DNA from: Syntrophomonadaceae bacterium
Lineage (GTDB): Bacteria; Bacillota_D; Dethiobacteria; DTU022; PWGO01
Reading direction: 5' to 3'
DNA: 12,056 nt
Assembly: GCA_003554535.1 (NCBI GenBank)
Contig: PWGT01000049.1
Coordinates: forward strand, 1 to 12,056
Of the stretch, positions 1 to 6,640 are shown one piece after another. Each line of letters opens with the position of its first letter. Positions within the stretch are counted from its first letter, which is position 1. The position numbers and the translations under genes are program-made. The notes below the pieces were generated by a model that was not told the origin of the DNA, made no database searches, and saw nothing but the letters and a program-made list of their open reading frames with translations.

Positions 1-88
1 AGATAAACAGAGTTTCCAACGATTTATCAGAACGTATGTCTTAGCTTTTTATAAAATTGAAGTTTAATTTATAGAATGAATAATTTTA

Positions 89-117
89 TTGAAGGATACT
101 ATTAATTAAAGTAGAAT
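89..117 (+). promoter_or_regulatory. Candidate sigma-A promoter for the first small gene
   Basis: TTGAAG at 89-94 and TAGAAT at 112-117 are separated by exactly 17 bases, which puts a transcription start near 124, about 40 bases before the TTG start at 167. TTGAAG matches the -35 consensus at four of six positions and TAGAAT matches the -10 at five of six. A weaker pair, TTGAAG 57-62 with TAATTT 81-86 (spacer 18), lies just upstream. The region is AT-rich, so chance matches are possible. Confidence 0.5.
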
Positions 118-166
118 GAAAAAAGGGTAGGCTAAAACTCTCAATAAAAGGTAAGGGGAGAAATAG

Positions 167-730
167 TTGACTGCCTTAGTATCTTTATTTATTTGGATTG
201 CTGTTATAATCGTGGCTTTGTTTGCTGTAAGTTTCGTCATGACTGTAGTAGCAATAATAGTAAAACAGAATAAGTCCCATGGCCTCCACCTGACGGTATC
301 TGTAACCAAAGCAGATTGCGAAAAAAAGGAGGCCAAGGTGTCTACCAATGTACCTTATTTGATTCATTTGTCAGAGCAGTTTGAAAAAGAAGGCTGCAAC
401 CGAGAGTTTTTAAAGCAAATGTTGCGCATGGATTTGTTAACTATGCAAATATGCACATGTTGTGTTGATGATAATTATACTTTTTATGCCAACACTTGGC
501 TTTTCAATGAAGCGGAGCTGGAGGAGTTAAAAAAACATGGTTTTGAAGTAAATCCTTTGGGGATCATGCGACAGCTTTCTGCTAAATTTGTTACAGCTGT
601 TTTAGCCTGGCGCTTACAAGGTGATTTTAAAGGCGTTCTTAAATTTTGGAAGAAGAGCAGGCAGTTCTATGAAATTAGATGGACTCCTGCTTCTGCATAC
701 AGGCTTCTTAATTATATAACTGCAGTTTGA
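167..730 (+). CDS. Small membrane-anchored protein of unknown function
   Basis: I do not recognise this 187-residue protein. It starts at TTG 167, chosen because AAGGGGAG at 151-158 sits 8 bases upstream and because the frame then opens directly with a hydrophobic segment. Residues about 5-33 form one uncleaved membrane helix or signal anchor with no cationic N-terminus. The rest (about 35-187) is soluble and probably alpha-helical. It has five cysteines, at 51, 77, 96, 98 and 99. The last three form a Cys-Thr-Cys-Cys cluster that could bind a metal or form a disulfide, but this is inference. The C-terminal third is rich in Trp, Arg and Lys and looks like a basic helical surface. It appears monocistronic, with a candidate promoter at 89-117, and is convergent with ahbB with only 23 bases between stop codons. 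No clear terminator separates them. The good ribosome binding site and intact frame support a real gene; function is unknown. Confidence 0.75.
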   Translation: MTALVSLFIWIAVIIVALFAVSFVMTVVAIIVKQNKSHGLHLTVSVTKADCEKKEAKVSTNVPYLIHLSEQFEKEGCNREFLKQMLRMDLLTMQICTCCVDDNYTFYANTWLFNEAELEELKKHGFEVNPLGIMRQLSAKFVTAVLAWRLQGDFKGVLKFWKKSRQFYEIRWTPASAYRLLNYITAV

Positions 731-753
731 TAACCTTTTTTGCATTTTAAAGA

Positions 754-1218
754 TTAGTAGTATTGCATACTGGTTTTTTTAAATTCGCGGGAACTAAAAA
801 GCAGAGTATAATTATCTTCGCCAGCTGCTTGGGAAAGTTCCCGGGCAATCCGCAAGCAATCTTCTCTATCTTTGCCGTGGATCATAGTATACAGGTTATA
901 CGGCCATTCGGGATGAGATTGTCGCTGATAAACGTGAGTAGTGTAGGAAGAATTAGCCATAATTTCTCCGATTTCTTCTATTTTGGATTCAGGTATTTTC
1001 CAGGCCACCAGGGCATTATGGTTGATTCCTGCCTTGTAGTGATAGAGGATGGCGCCTATTCTTCTCAAATAACCCTGCTCTTTTAAGTAACGCAATTCTT
1101 GCATCAATTCTTCTTCGGTTATCCCCAATTGGGAAGCTATTTTCGCGTAAGGCCTTTCTTGGATAGACAAATCTCCTTGCAGATAACGAATTATTTCCCT
1201 GTGTTTATCGGTGATCAT
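754..1218 (-). CDS. ahbB: Siroheme decarboxylase subunit AhbB (Lrp/AsnC-like)
   Basis: This 154-residue protein is the B subunit of siroheme decarboxylase. With AhbA it removes the C12 and C18 acetate carboxyls of siroheme to give 12,18-didecarboxysiroheme, the first step of the alternative heme route. Residues 1-55 form a winged-helix HTH like that of Lrp/AsnC regulators, ending in the Leu-Arg-Arg-Ile-Gly signature (51-55). Residues 60-154 form the ferredoxin-like half. The family motif THVYQRQSHPEWPYNLYTMI at 93-112, with His95 and Arg99, is typical of AhbB and not of amino-acid-responsive Lrp proteins. The ATG at 1218 is preceded by AAGGAGA at a spacing of 6. It overlaps the end of ahbA by 14 bases, so translation is probably coupled. 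It is the last gene of the operon. The closest alternative is a NirD/L/G/H-type heme d1 subunit, but the operon lacks other d1 genes. Confidence 0.9.
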   Translation of the reverse strand: MITDKHREIIRYLQGDLSIQERPYAKIASQLGITEEELMQELRYLKEQGYLRRIGAILYHYKAGINHNALVAWKIPESKIEEIGEIMANSSYTTHVYQRQSHPEWPYNLYTMIHGKDREDCLRIARELSQAAGEDNYTLLFSSREFKKTSMQYY

Positions 1219-1684
1219 TTTGATCTCCTTTCAAGTTGAACTTTACTTCCACTTTAAATTGCTTTATAGCCGGTAGCTTGATAAGGTTTTCCACTCCTTC
1301 CAGGTCTTCAATTTCATTTAAAATCCGGTTCATTTCTTGAGTATTTTCTGCGGTGAGTGTAAACCAAAGGTTGTAAGAGTGTTCTCTTTGATAATTGTGT
1401 GTAACTCCGGAATACAAATTAACCTGGGAAGCTACCTTTTCCAGATAATCCGGATTTACTTTTAAAGCAACCAGGGTAGAAGTAAAACCCAATTTGCGGC
1501 TGTCCCATATGCCTCCCAACCTGCGGATGATTTTTTCAGATTTAAGCTGCTGGACTCTTTGGATGACTTCTTCTTCAGTAATATCTAGTTTATCGGCGAT
1601 GTTCTGAAAAGGCTTGCTTTCAAGGGGAAGTCCTTCCTGGAGAAGGTTTAATAATTCTCTATCCAATTGATCCGGTTTGCTCAC
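1205..1684 (-). CDS. ahbA: Siroheme decarboxylase subunit AhbA (Lrp/AsnC-like)
   Basis: This is the partner subunit of AhbB; the heterodimer decarboxylates siroheme in the cytoplasm. Residues 1-58 make a winged-helix HTH ending in Arg-Arg-Leu-Gly-Gly (54-58). The AhbA hallmark GVTHNYQREHSYNLWFTLTA lies at 93-112, with His96, Tyr98 and Arg100. I place the start at GTG 1684, giving 159 residues, because AAGGGGG at 1693-1699 stands 8 bases upstream. The frame stays open back to an ATG at 1774, but that and the ATG at 1702 lack a ribosome binding site and would add residues the family does not have. The gene overlaps the end of ahbD by 26 bases and ahbB by 14, so its own binding site lies inside ahbD. 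It resembles AhbB only weakly, as expected for the two ancient paralogues. A DNA-binding role is unlikely for this subfamily. Confidence 0.9.
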   Translation of the reverse strand: MSKPDQLDRELLNLLQEGLPLESKPFQNIADKLDITEEEVIQRVQQLKSEKIIRRLGGIWDSRKLGFTSTLVALKVNPDYLEKVASQVNLYSGVTHNYQREHSYNLWFTLTAENTQEMNRILNEIEDLEGVENLIKLPAIKQFKVEVKFNLKGDQNDHR

Positions 1685-2675
1685 AGGAATTACCCCCTTC
1701 ATTATAAAGACACCAGTTGTCTTCACCAGTAATATCACCCGAATTATAATAAGCCCTTGCGCGGCACCCTCCACATAAGTAATTGTAAGTGCAATTTCCG
1801 CATTTCCCTTTTAGAGGCTCATTTCGTAATTTTTGAAAGATATCTGCTTCATGCCATATTTTATCAAAGGGTGTATTTCTAACATTTCCCACAGTTATAG
1901 GAAGGTATGGGCAAGGGTGGACTTCGCCATCAGGTAATATACAGCAATATGAAAATCCTGCCAGGCATCCTTTACTAAAACGCATGGGAGTTTCCATCTG
2001 ACTTGCCAATCTCATAAATTGAGGGGCACAGGTGGGTTTAAGTTCCAGTGAAGTTGATTTTTGTTTTTTTAAGATTCTTTTTATTAGTTTTTCATACTGA
2101 ACCGGGGTGAGCATCTCTTCGGCAATTTCCTCTCCCCGTCCTGTGGGTACCAGGAAGAAAATATGATGCGCCCGAGCTCCCAGTTGTTCCGCCAGGTCTG
2201 TAATATCTTCAATTTCATCGTAATTATTTTTTACTACAGTAGTGTTTATTTGAAAGGGCATTCCGGATTCAGCGCAATACTGCATGCTCTGGACTGCTTG
2301 TTCCCAACATTTGTCTACGCCCCGAAATGAGTCATGCTTTTGGGGAATTTTGCTGTCCAGGCTTATACCCAACCCTGTAACTCCAGCTTTTTTTATTCTT
2401 TGGATAGTGGAGAGATCCAATGTGGTGCCGGTGGTGCCTATTACAGGGTTTAGACCCCGGGTTGCTGCATATTCCGTTAGTTCCGGAATATCATCTCTTA
2501 ACATGGGTTCTCCCCCACTGAAGATTAATATCTTAAAACCTGCTTGTGAAATTTGGTCAATTAAGCTTTTCCCTTCACCGGTGCTTAATTCATGAGGCTG
2601 CTTTGTGCCTGCATCCCGGTAGCAGTGAGGGCACTTTAGATGACATTGTCGTGTTGTATTCCAGGAAACCAACAT
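1659..2675 (-). CDS. ahbD: Radical SAM heme synthase AhbD (NirJ2-like)
   Basis: AhbD catalyses the last step of the siroheme-dependent pathway, the oxidative decarboxylation of the two propionates of iron-coproporphyrin III to the vinyl groups of heme b. The 338-residue protein opens with the radical SAM cluster motif Cys11-x3-Cys15-x2-Cys18 and has the SAM-contact motif SGGEP at 53-57. Its C-terminal third is cysteine-rich, with Cys216, Cys237, Cys244, Cys245, Cys255, Cys292, Cys295, Cys301, Cys304 and Cys322. This is a twitch/SPASM-type region for an auxiliary 4Fe-4S cluster, and it includes CGGCRARAY (301-309), strongly reminiscent of AhbD. ATG 2675 has AAGGGGG at a spacing of 7 and follows the ahbC stop by 15 bases. 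Firmicute copies are often labelled NirJ2. I prefer AhbD because it sits beside AhbA, AhbB and AhbC and because no nirE, nirF, nirN or nirS is present. Confidence 0.87.
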   Translation of the reverse strand: MLVSWNTTRQCHLKCPHCYRDAGTKQPHELSTGEGKSLIDQISQAGFKILIFSGGEPMLRDDIPELTEYAATRGLNPVIGTTGTTLDLSTIQRIKKAGVTGLGISLDSKIPQKHDSFRGVDKCWEQAVQSMQYCAESGMPFQINTTVVKNNYDEIEDITDLAEQLGARAHHIFFLVPTGRGEEIAEEMLTPVQYEKLIKRILKKQKSTSLELKPTCAPQFMRLASQMETPMRFSKGCLAGFSYCCILPDGEVHPCPYLPITVGNVRNTPFDKIWHEADIFQKLRNEPLKGKCGNCTYNYLCGGCRARAYYNSGDITGEDNWCLYNEGGNSCEQTGSIG

Positions 2676-2690
2676 CTTTATTCCCCCTTT

Positions 2691-3842
2691 TTATTCGATA
2701 TAACAACCAGGATCTTCTTCCCAAAAATCGCCGGTGGCGGCATATGCTCTGGCTCGCAGGTTGCCGTTGCATACTGGAAGCCAAGTGCATTTTTGGCACC
2801 TTCCCTTGAGATAGGGGGTGCGGTGGCGAAGCTTTTCTAACAAGGGATGTTTGCTCAGCCATATTTGTGAAAAAGGACTTTCGCGGATGTTGCCCAGAAT
2901 TTGTTCCTGGGAAAATTGATCCGGATGTACTTTGCCTTCCGGGTCGACAGCAGCAATGGCTACACCACTCCGATTGCCTCCATTAAGACGTAGTAGTTCC
3001 CAAACCTTTTCAGCACGGGAAGGATCTTCCCTTTGGAGTTTAAGGTAAAGATAGACTCCGTCGGCGTGATTGTCTACGGTAAGTATTTCTTTTTCTTCTC
3101 CTTTATGGGAAAAATCTCTGGTTTTATCTATCAAATAGTCCATGATTTCCCGGGTTTCCTCGGCAGGTATTAATTCCTGCCGTAATTCTTTACCCCTGCC
3201 GGCGGTTACCAGATGGTAAAAACAGATACGGGGAATTTTTTCTTCCTCTAACAAGTACATCATTTCTTCCAGATCGCCGGTATTGCGAGGGGTCAGGGTA
3301 AAACGCAGCCCCACTTTTTGCTCTACATTCCGACAATGTCGTATAGCTTCAAGGGTATTATTGAATGCTCCGGGGCTATTACGAAAAGCGTCATGCGTTT
3401 TTTCCATTCCGTCAAGGCTAATACCCACGTAGCTTACACCTATTTTTTTCAAATCCCTGGCTATATCGGGGGTGATTAAGGAACCATTGTGAGAAATAGT
3501 TACCCGCAACCCCTTTTTGATAGCATATTCAGTGATTTCCCAAAAGTCATGGCGCAATAAAGGTTCGCCTCCGCTTAAAAGAAGAACCGGACACTTTAAA
3601 GCATCCAGATCATCAATAAAAGCTTTGGCTTCTGCAGTTTCCAGTTCCTCTGAACTTCCTTCGGGAGTGGCTTCCATGTAACAATGCTCGCAATTTTGAT
3701 TACAACTGCGAGTGCAATTCCAAACCACAACCGGCCCTGTGGTTCTGGTAGTGCCACTGGTTGCACTTTCTGAGGAAGAACTGTAACGCAACCTATCTCC
3801 ATAAAAATTGCTTCCACATAACAAAGTGGTCAAGTTTATCAA
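2691..3842 (-). CDS. ahbC: Radical SAM 12,18-didecarboxysiroheme deacetylase AhbC (NirJ1-like)
   Basis: AhbC removes the two acetate side chains (C2, C7) of 12,18-didecarboxysiroheme to make iron-coproporphyrin III. With the start at TTG 3842 it has 383 residues. GGAGGTG lies 6 bases upstream of that TTG; the in-frame GTG at 3851 overlaps this site and is the poorer choice. The N-terminal LTTLLCGSNFYGDRLRY resembles the AhbC/NirJ family leader. The radical SAM motif is Cys47-x3-Cys51-x2-Cys54, SGGEP is at 90-94, NHADG at 258-262 and GGNRSG at 288-293. Cys349, Cys352, Cys358 and Cys380 form the C-terminal auxiliary cluster site. Residues 21-36 are an unusual Ser/Thr-rich stretch between the leader and the barrel. 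It is the first gene of the operon, downstream of a candidate promoter and palindrome. NirJ of heme d1 synthesis is the main alternative. Confidence 0.87.
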   Translation of the reverse strand: MINLTTLLCGSNFYGDRLRYSSSSESATSGTTRTTGPVVVWNCTRSCNQNCEHCYMEATPEGSSEELETAEAKAFIDDLDALKCPVLLLSGGEPLLRHDFWEITEYAIKKGLRVTISHNGSLITPDIARDLKKIGVSYVGISLDGMEKTHDAFRNSPGAFNNTLEAIRHCRNVEQKVGLRFTLTPRNTGDLEEMMYLLEEEKIPRICFYHLVTAGRGKELRQELIPAEETREIMDYLIDKTRDFSHKGEEKEILTVDNHADGVYLYLKLQREDPSRAEKVWELLRLNGGNRSGVAIAAVDPEGKVHPDQFSQEQILGNIRESPFSQIWLSKHPLLEKLRHRTPYLKGRCQKCTWLPVCNGNLRARAYAATGDFWEEDPGCYIE

Positions 3843-3866
3843 ATTTTGCACCTCCGGGATGGAGAA

Positions 3867-3886
3867 TGTCCTAATAAATTAGTACA
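3867..3886. promoter_or_regulatory. Operator-like 20-bp palindrome in the ahb leader
   Basis: TGTCCTAAT and ATTAGTACA flank a central AA and are reverse complements at eight of nine positions (only 3870/3883 mismatch). The site lies about 25 bases upstream of the ahbC start and about 12-32 bases downstream of the predicted ahb transcription start, a usual place for a repressor to bind. It does not match the FNR, Fur/PerR or Rex consensus as I know them. A binding protein is inferred only from symmetry and position. Confidence 0.4.
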
Positions 3887-3899
3887 AGGATACTATTAA
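3886..3899 (+). repeat. 14-bp repeat shared with the first promoter region
   Basis: AAGGATACTATTAA here is identical to 92-105, inside the spacer of the promoter of the first small gene. Both copies lie on the plus strand in upstream regions, about 3.8 kb apart. In AT-rich intergenic DNA one chance 14-mer match in 12 kb is quite possible, so shared regulation is only a suggestion. Confidence 0.35.
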
Positions 3900-3904
3900 A
3901 AGAA

Positions 3905-3933
3905 ATATTAACACACTCTTGCGGTAACAACAA
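3905..3933 (-). promoter_or_regulatory. Candidate promoter for the ahbCDAB operon
   Basis: On the minus strand TTGTTG (3933-3928) and TAATAT (3910-3905) are 17 bases apart, giving a start near 3898 and a leader of roughly 55 bases before TTG 3842. The matches are modest (three of six and four of six). The -35 lies between the arms of a small inverted repeat, GTAAC at 3924-3928 and GTTAC at 3937-3941. It is the best candidate I find upstream of ahbC. Confidence 0.4.
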
Positions 3934-3956
3934 CAGGTTACATTTTGGTTAGTATA

Positions 3957-3986
3957 TTGACATTAAAATTTGAAAAAGTGTAAGAT
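3957..3986 (+). promoter_or_regulatory. Candidate sigma-A promoter for the Lon-family gene
   Basis: A perfect TTGACA at 3957-3962 is followed 18 bases later by TAAGAT at 3981-3986 (four of six matches). The predicted start is near 3993, giving a leader of about 65 bases before ATG 4058. It diverges from the ahb promoter, with the two -35 elements about 24 bases apart, so the two units share one short control region. Confidence 0.6.
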
Positions 3987-4057
3987 TATTAACAAATGTT
4001 GTCATTAAGTTTATTTGAATTGGAATGGTGAGATTTAAACTTTTAGGGGGGTAATAA

Positions 4058-6529
4058 ATGAGCCATCATTTAGAAGTTAAAACTGATAAGTTAAGGGCCA
4101 AATGTGATGAGAAAGAGTTTAACCAAAATTGGGAAGATATCCAAAAACTTGACGATGGTATTATAGGTCAAGACCGTGCCCTGAAAGCCTTAGAGTTTGG
4201 GCTAGGTATCGAAAGCAAAGGGTTTAATATTTATGTGGCAGGAGTTCCCGGAACAGGAAAAGAAACGGCAGTTAAGGAATATGTGGAGAAAGTTGCCCGT
4301 GATGTGGCAATGCCTTCTGATATTTGCTATGTAAATAATTTCAAAGATCCTTACCGCCCCGTAGTAATAGAATTGCCGCCGGGAAACGGAGTTGAATTGG
4401 CCAGGGAAGTAAAAAATTTGGTTGAAACAGCTCGTCAAGAGATACCCAATGCTTTTGAGAGCGATGAATACATTTCTCAAAAGGAGACCATAGTCAAAAA
4501 ATATAACGAGGAAAAGCAAAAACTGTTTAATGAGCTGGATCAGAAGGCTGCCCAGGAAGGGTTAATTATTCAGCAGACTCCTTCTGGTTTTGTGTTTATT
4601 CCCAGAAAAGCAGACGGTAGCCCTATGCAGGATGAAGATATAAGGGCTCTTTCTGAAGAACAGAAAAAAGAAATAACGGAGAAAAAAAGTAAGCTGGAAG
4701 ATGAATTAAAAACGGCTATGAGGGAAGTCAAGAGATACGACCAAAAAGCAATGGAGGAACTTAAGGAATTAAACCAAAAAGTGGTGCTTTTCGAAGTGGA
4801 ACACTTGTTTAACCATTTAATAGAAAGGTACCGGGATTATAAGCCTGTTACGAAGTATCTTCAGGCCATGAAGGAAGATATGGTAGAAAATGTTGATCTT
4901 TTCAGTAAAAAAGAAGAAGAAAAATCGCAGCAGCAGATGGGTATGCCCTTTGCCTCTCTTTCTATGCCCTGGTCGCAGGAACCTCAGTTTAAAAAATACG
5001 AAGTCAATGTAATCGTAGACAATTCTGAGTTAGAAGGCGCTCCTGTTACTTTGGAAATGAACCCCACTTACAATAATATCTTTGGCAGAATTGAAAAAGA
5101 AACTCAATTTGGTGCTCTTTATACTGATTTTACTATGATCAGGGGCGGCTCTTTACACCAGGCTAATGGAGGTTTTTTTGTCGTTTCCATTGAGGATATG
5201 CTTAAAAATCCTTTTACCTGGGAGAGTTTAAAAAGGGTTTTAAAAAATGAAGAGCTGGAAATTGAGGAAGCAGGGGAAAAGTTGGGTTTCATTTCTACCA
5301 AAAGTCTGCGGCCGGAACCTCTTTCTTTGCAAGTAAAAGTAGTTCTCATAGGACCTCCTTATTTATATTTTCTGCTGCATCACTATGATTCTGAATTTCA
5401 AGAGCTGTTCAAGGTCAAGGCGGAATTTGATACTGTAATGGACAGGACGCCGCAGAACATTCAAAGTTATGCTTCTTTTATCTCGACTTTTTGTGAAAAA
5501 GAAAATATTCATCCTCTGGATACCAGCGCCCTAAATAAAGTAGTAGAGTATGGCTCCCGTCTGGCCGCTGATCAGGAAAAACTGTCCACGCGCTTTGCCG
5601 AAATCGCCGATATTATCAGAGAGGCATGCTACTATTCACATTTGGATGAGGCAAACCAGGTAAGCGCTGACCATATTAAAAAGGCTATTGAAGCTAAAAT
5701 TTATCGTTCCAACCTTATCCAGGAAAAAATGCAAGAGATGGTGGATAGAAATCTACTGCTTTTAGACACAGAAGGAGAAAAAGTAGGCCAGATTAATGGC
5801 CTATCGGTTTACCAGATCGGTGATTTTTCATTCGGTAAACCTACCCGGATTACCTGTAGTTTAGGAATTGGACGGGGCGGAATTGTAGATATTGAAAGGG
5901 AAGCCAAGCTGGGGGGGAGCTTGCATACCAAGGGAGTGATGATACTTTCCGGTTATTTGGTAGAGAGATATGCCGAAGAAATGCCCCTTTCTCTGTCGGC
6001 CAGGCTGGTTTTTGAGCAAAGCTATTCTCCCATTGATGGAGACAGCGCTTCTAGCACAGAACTCTTTTGCCTGTTATCTTCTCTGTCTGAGTTGCCTCTT
6101 AAGCAGAATATAGCAGTAACTGGCTCTATTAATCAAAAAGGTGAACTGCAAGCTATAGGCGGAGTTAATGAAAAAATCGAAGGCTTTTTTGAAGTTTGCC
6201 GTATGCGCGGTTTAACCGGAGACCAGGGGGTAATCATCCCCACCAGCAATCAGCAACATTTAATGTTGAAAGAAGAAGTGGTGGAAGCTGTAAATGAAGG
6301 GAAATTCCATGTTTATGCGGCAGGCCATGTAGACGAGGCTATTGAAATTCTAACTGGAGTTAAGGCGGGGAAAAAGCTAGAAGGCGGAAGTTTTGAAGAG
6401 GGTAGCGTTAATGATTTAGTCCAAAAAGCACTGAGAGATTATGCCGATAAAATGAAAGGGTATCGGGACGAAAAAACAAAAAAGGAAAACGAGGATGAAG
6501 AAGAGGAGGAAGGTAACCACTCAGACTAA
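4058..6529 (+). CDS. AAA-Lon ATP-dependent protease (LonB-like, AAA_32 type)
   Basis: This 823-residue cytoplasmic protein belongs to the Lon-like group that lacks the LonA N-domain and fuses a divergent AAA module to a Lon protease domain. Walker A is at about 62-70 (GVPGTGKET), and a long charged helical, probably coiled-coil insertion covers about 140-270. A Walker B-like segment, GGFFVVSIEDML, is at 371-382. The protease domain, about 570-780, contains the nucleophile Ser663 in DGDSAS and Lys706 in GGVNEKIEG. Their spacing of 43 equals the E. coli Lon dyad spacing, so proteolysis should be intact. The C-terminus is a very acidic tail. No membrane segment is seen, unlike archaeal LonB. In Walker A the residue after the catalytic Lys68 is Glu, not Ser/Thr. 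ATG 4058 has AGGGGGG 6 bases upstream. The gene stands alone between its promoter and the terminator at 6558. It probably degrades damaged or regulatory proteins; substrates are unknown. Confidence 0.9.
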   Translation: MSHHLEVKTDKLRAKCDEKEFNQNWEDIQKLDDGIIGQDRALKALEFGLGIESKGFNIYVAGVPGTGKETAVKEYVEKVARDVAMPSDICYVNNFKDPYRPVVIELPPGNGVELAREVKNLVETARQEIPNAFESDEYISQKETIVKKYNEEKQKLFNELDQKAAQEGLIIQQTPSGFVFIPRKADGSPMQDEDIRALSEEQKKEITEKKSKLEDELKTAMREVKRYDQKAMEELKELNQKVVLFEVEHLFNHLIERYRDYKPVTKYLQAMKEDMVENVDLFSKKEEEKSQQQMGMPFASLSMPWSQEPQFKKYEVNVIVDNSELEGAPVTLEMNPTYNNIFGRIEKETQFGALYTDFTMIRGGSLHQANGGFFVVSIEDMLKNPFTWESLKRVLKNEELEIEEAGEKLGFISTKSLRPEPLSLQVKVVLIGPPYLYFLLHHYDSEFQELFKVKAEFDTVMDRTPQNIQSYASFISTFCEKENIHPLDTSALNKVVEYGSRLAADQEKLSTRFAEIADIIREACYYSHLDEANQVSADHIKKAIEAKIYRSNLIQEKMQEMVDRNLLLLDTEGEKVGQINGLSVYQIGDFSFGKPTRITCSLGIGRGGIVDIEREAKLGGSLHTKGVMILSGYLVERYAEEMPLSLSARLVFEQSYSPIDGDSASSTELFCLLSSLSELPLKQNIAVTGSINQKGELQAIGGVNEKIEGFFEVCRMRGLTGDQGVIIPTSNQQHLMLKEEVVEAVNEGKFHVYAAGHVDEAIEILTGVKAGKKLEGGSFEEGSVNDLVQKALRDYADKMKGYRDEKTKKENEDEEEEEGNHSD

Positions 6530-6557
6530 GATAAGCGTAACTATTCAGAGGGTAAAT

Positions 6558-6580
6558 AACAGGGAAGCCCTGTTCTTTTT
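6558..6580 (+). terminator. Intrinsic terminator of the Lon-family gene
   Basis: AACAGGG (6558-6564) pairs perfectly with CCCTGTT (6568-6574) around an AAG loop, followed by CTTTTT (6575-6580). It begins 28 bases after the Lon stop codon. A perfect palindrome, CCCCTTTAAAGGGG at 6585-6598, follows directly and may belong to the repeats downstream. Confidence 0.85.
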
Positions 6581-6610
6581 ACTTCCCCTTTAAAGGGGTG
6601 GGACGGACGT

Positions 6611-6640
6611 CTTTTCCCCTCCCCCCTATCTTGACGGGGG
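6611..6640. repeat. Degenerate half-copy of the GC-rich extragenic repeat
   Basis: A run CTTTTCCCCTCCCCCC is followed by TATC and TTGACGGGGG. It forms a hairpin with CCCCC 6622-6626 against GGGGG 6636-6640. It closely matches the left arm of the element at 6662-6755 (TTTCCCCTTCCCCC, then TTGACGGGGG) with four extra bases in the loop. It is probably a second, damaged copy of the same repeat. Confidence 0.6.

Noticed and set aside
717..726. AACTGCAGTT followed by a T-run as a terminator between the first gene and ahbB
   Set aside because: It is a self-complementary 10-mer with at most 3 stable base pairs once a loop is allowed, and the T-run begins 9 bases away.
763..1086. Plus-strand open frame opposite ahbB, and similar antisense frames at 2284-2595, 4202-4519, 7522-7983 and 8473-8931
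   Set aside because: All are mirror frames of strongly recognised genes, without ribosome binding sites or protein-like motifs.
1685..1774. N-terminal extension of ahbA to an ATG at 1774 (189 residues), or a start at ATG 1702
   Set aside because: Neither start has a ribosome binding site and the extension lies inside ahbD. GTG 1684 has AAGGGGG 8 bases upstream and gives the normal family length.
754..3842. Heme d1 (NirJ/NirDLGH) identity for the minus-strand operon
   Set aside because: The proteins are homologous to d1 enzymes, but the C-terminal cysteine pattern of AhbD, the AhbA and AhbB signature segments and the absence of other d1 genes favour heme b synthesis. Genes outside the window could change this.
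3843..3851. GTG 3851 as the start of ahbC
   Set aside because: This GTG is itself part of the GGAGGTG ribosome binding site. TTG 3842, six bases after it, is better spaced.
6585..6598. CCCCTTTAAAGGGG as a second terminator or operator
   Set aside because: The palindrome has no usable loop and no uridine run, and it follows a better terminator directly. It is more likely part of the repeat cluster.
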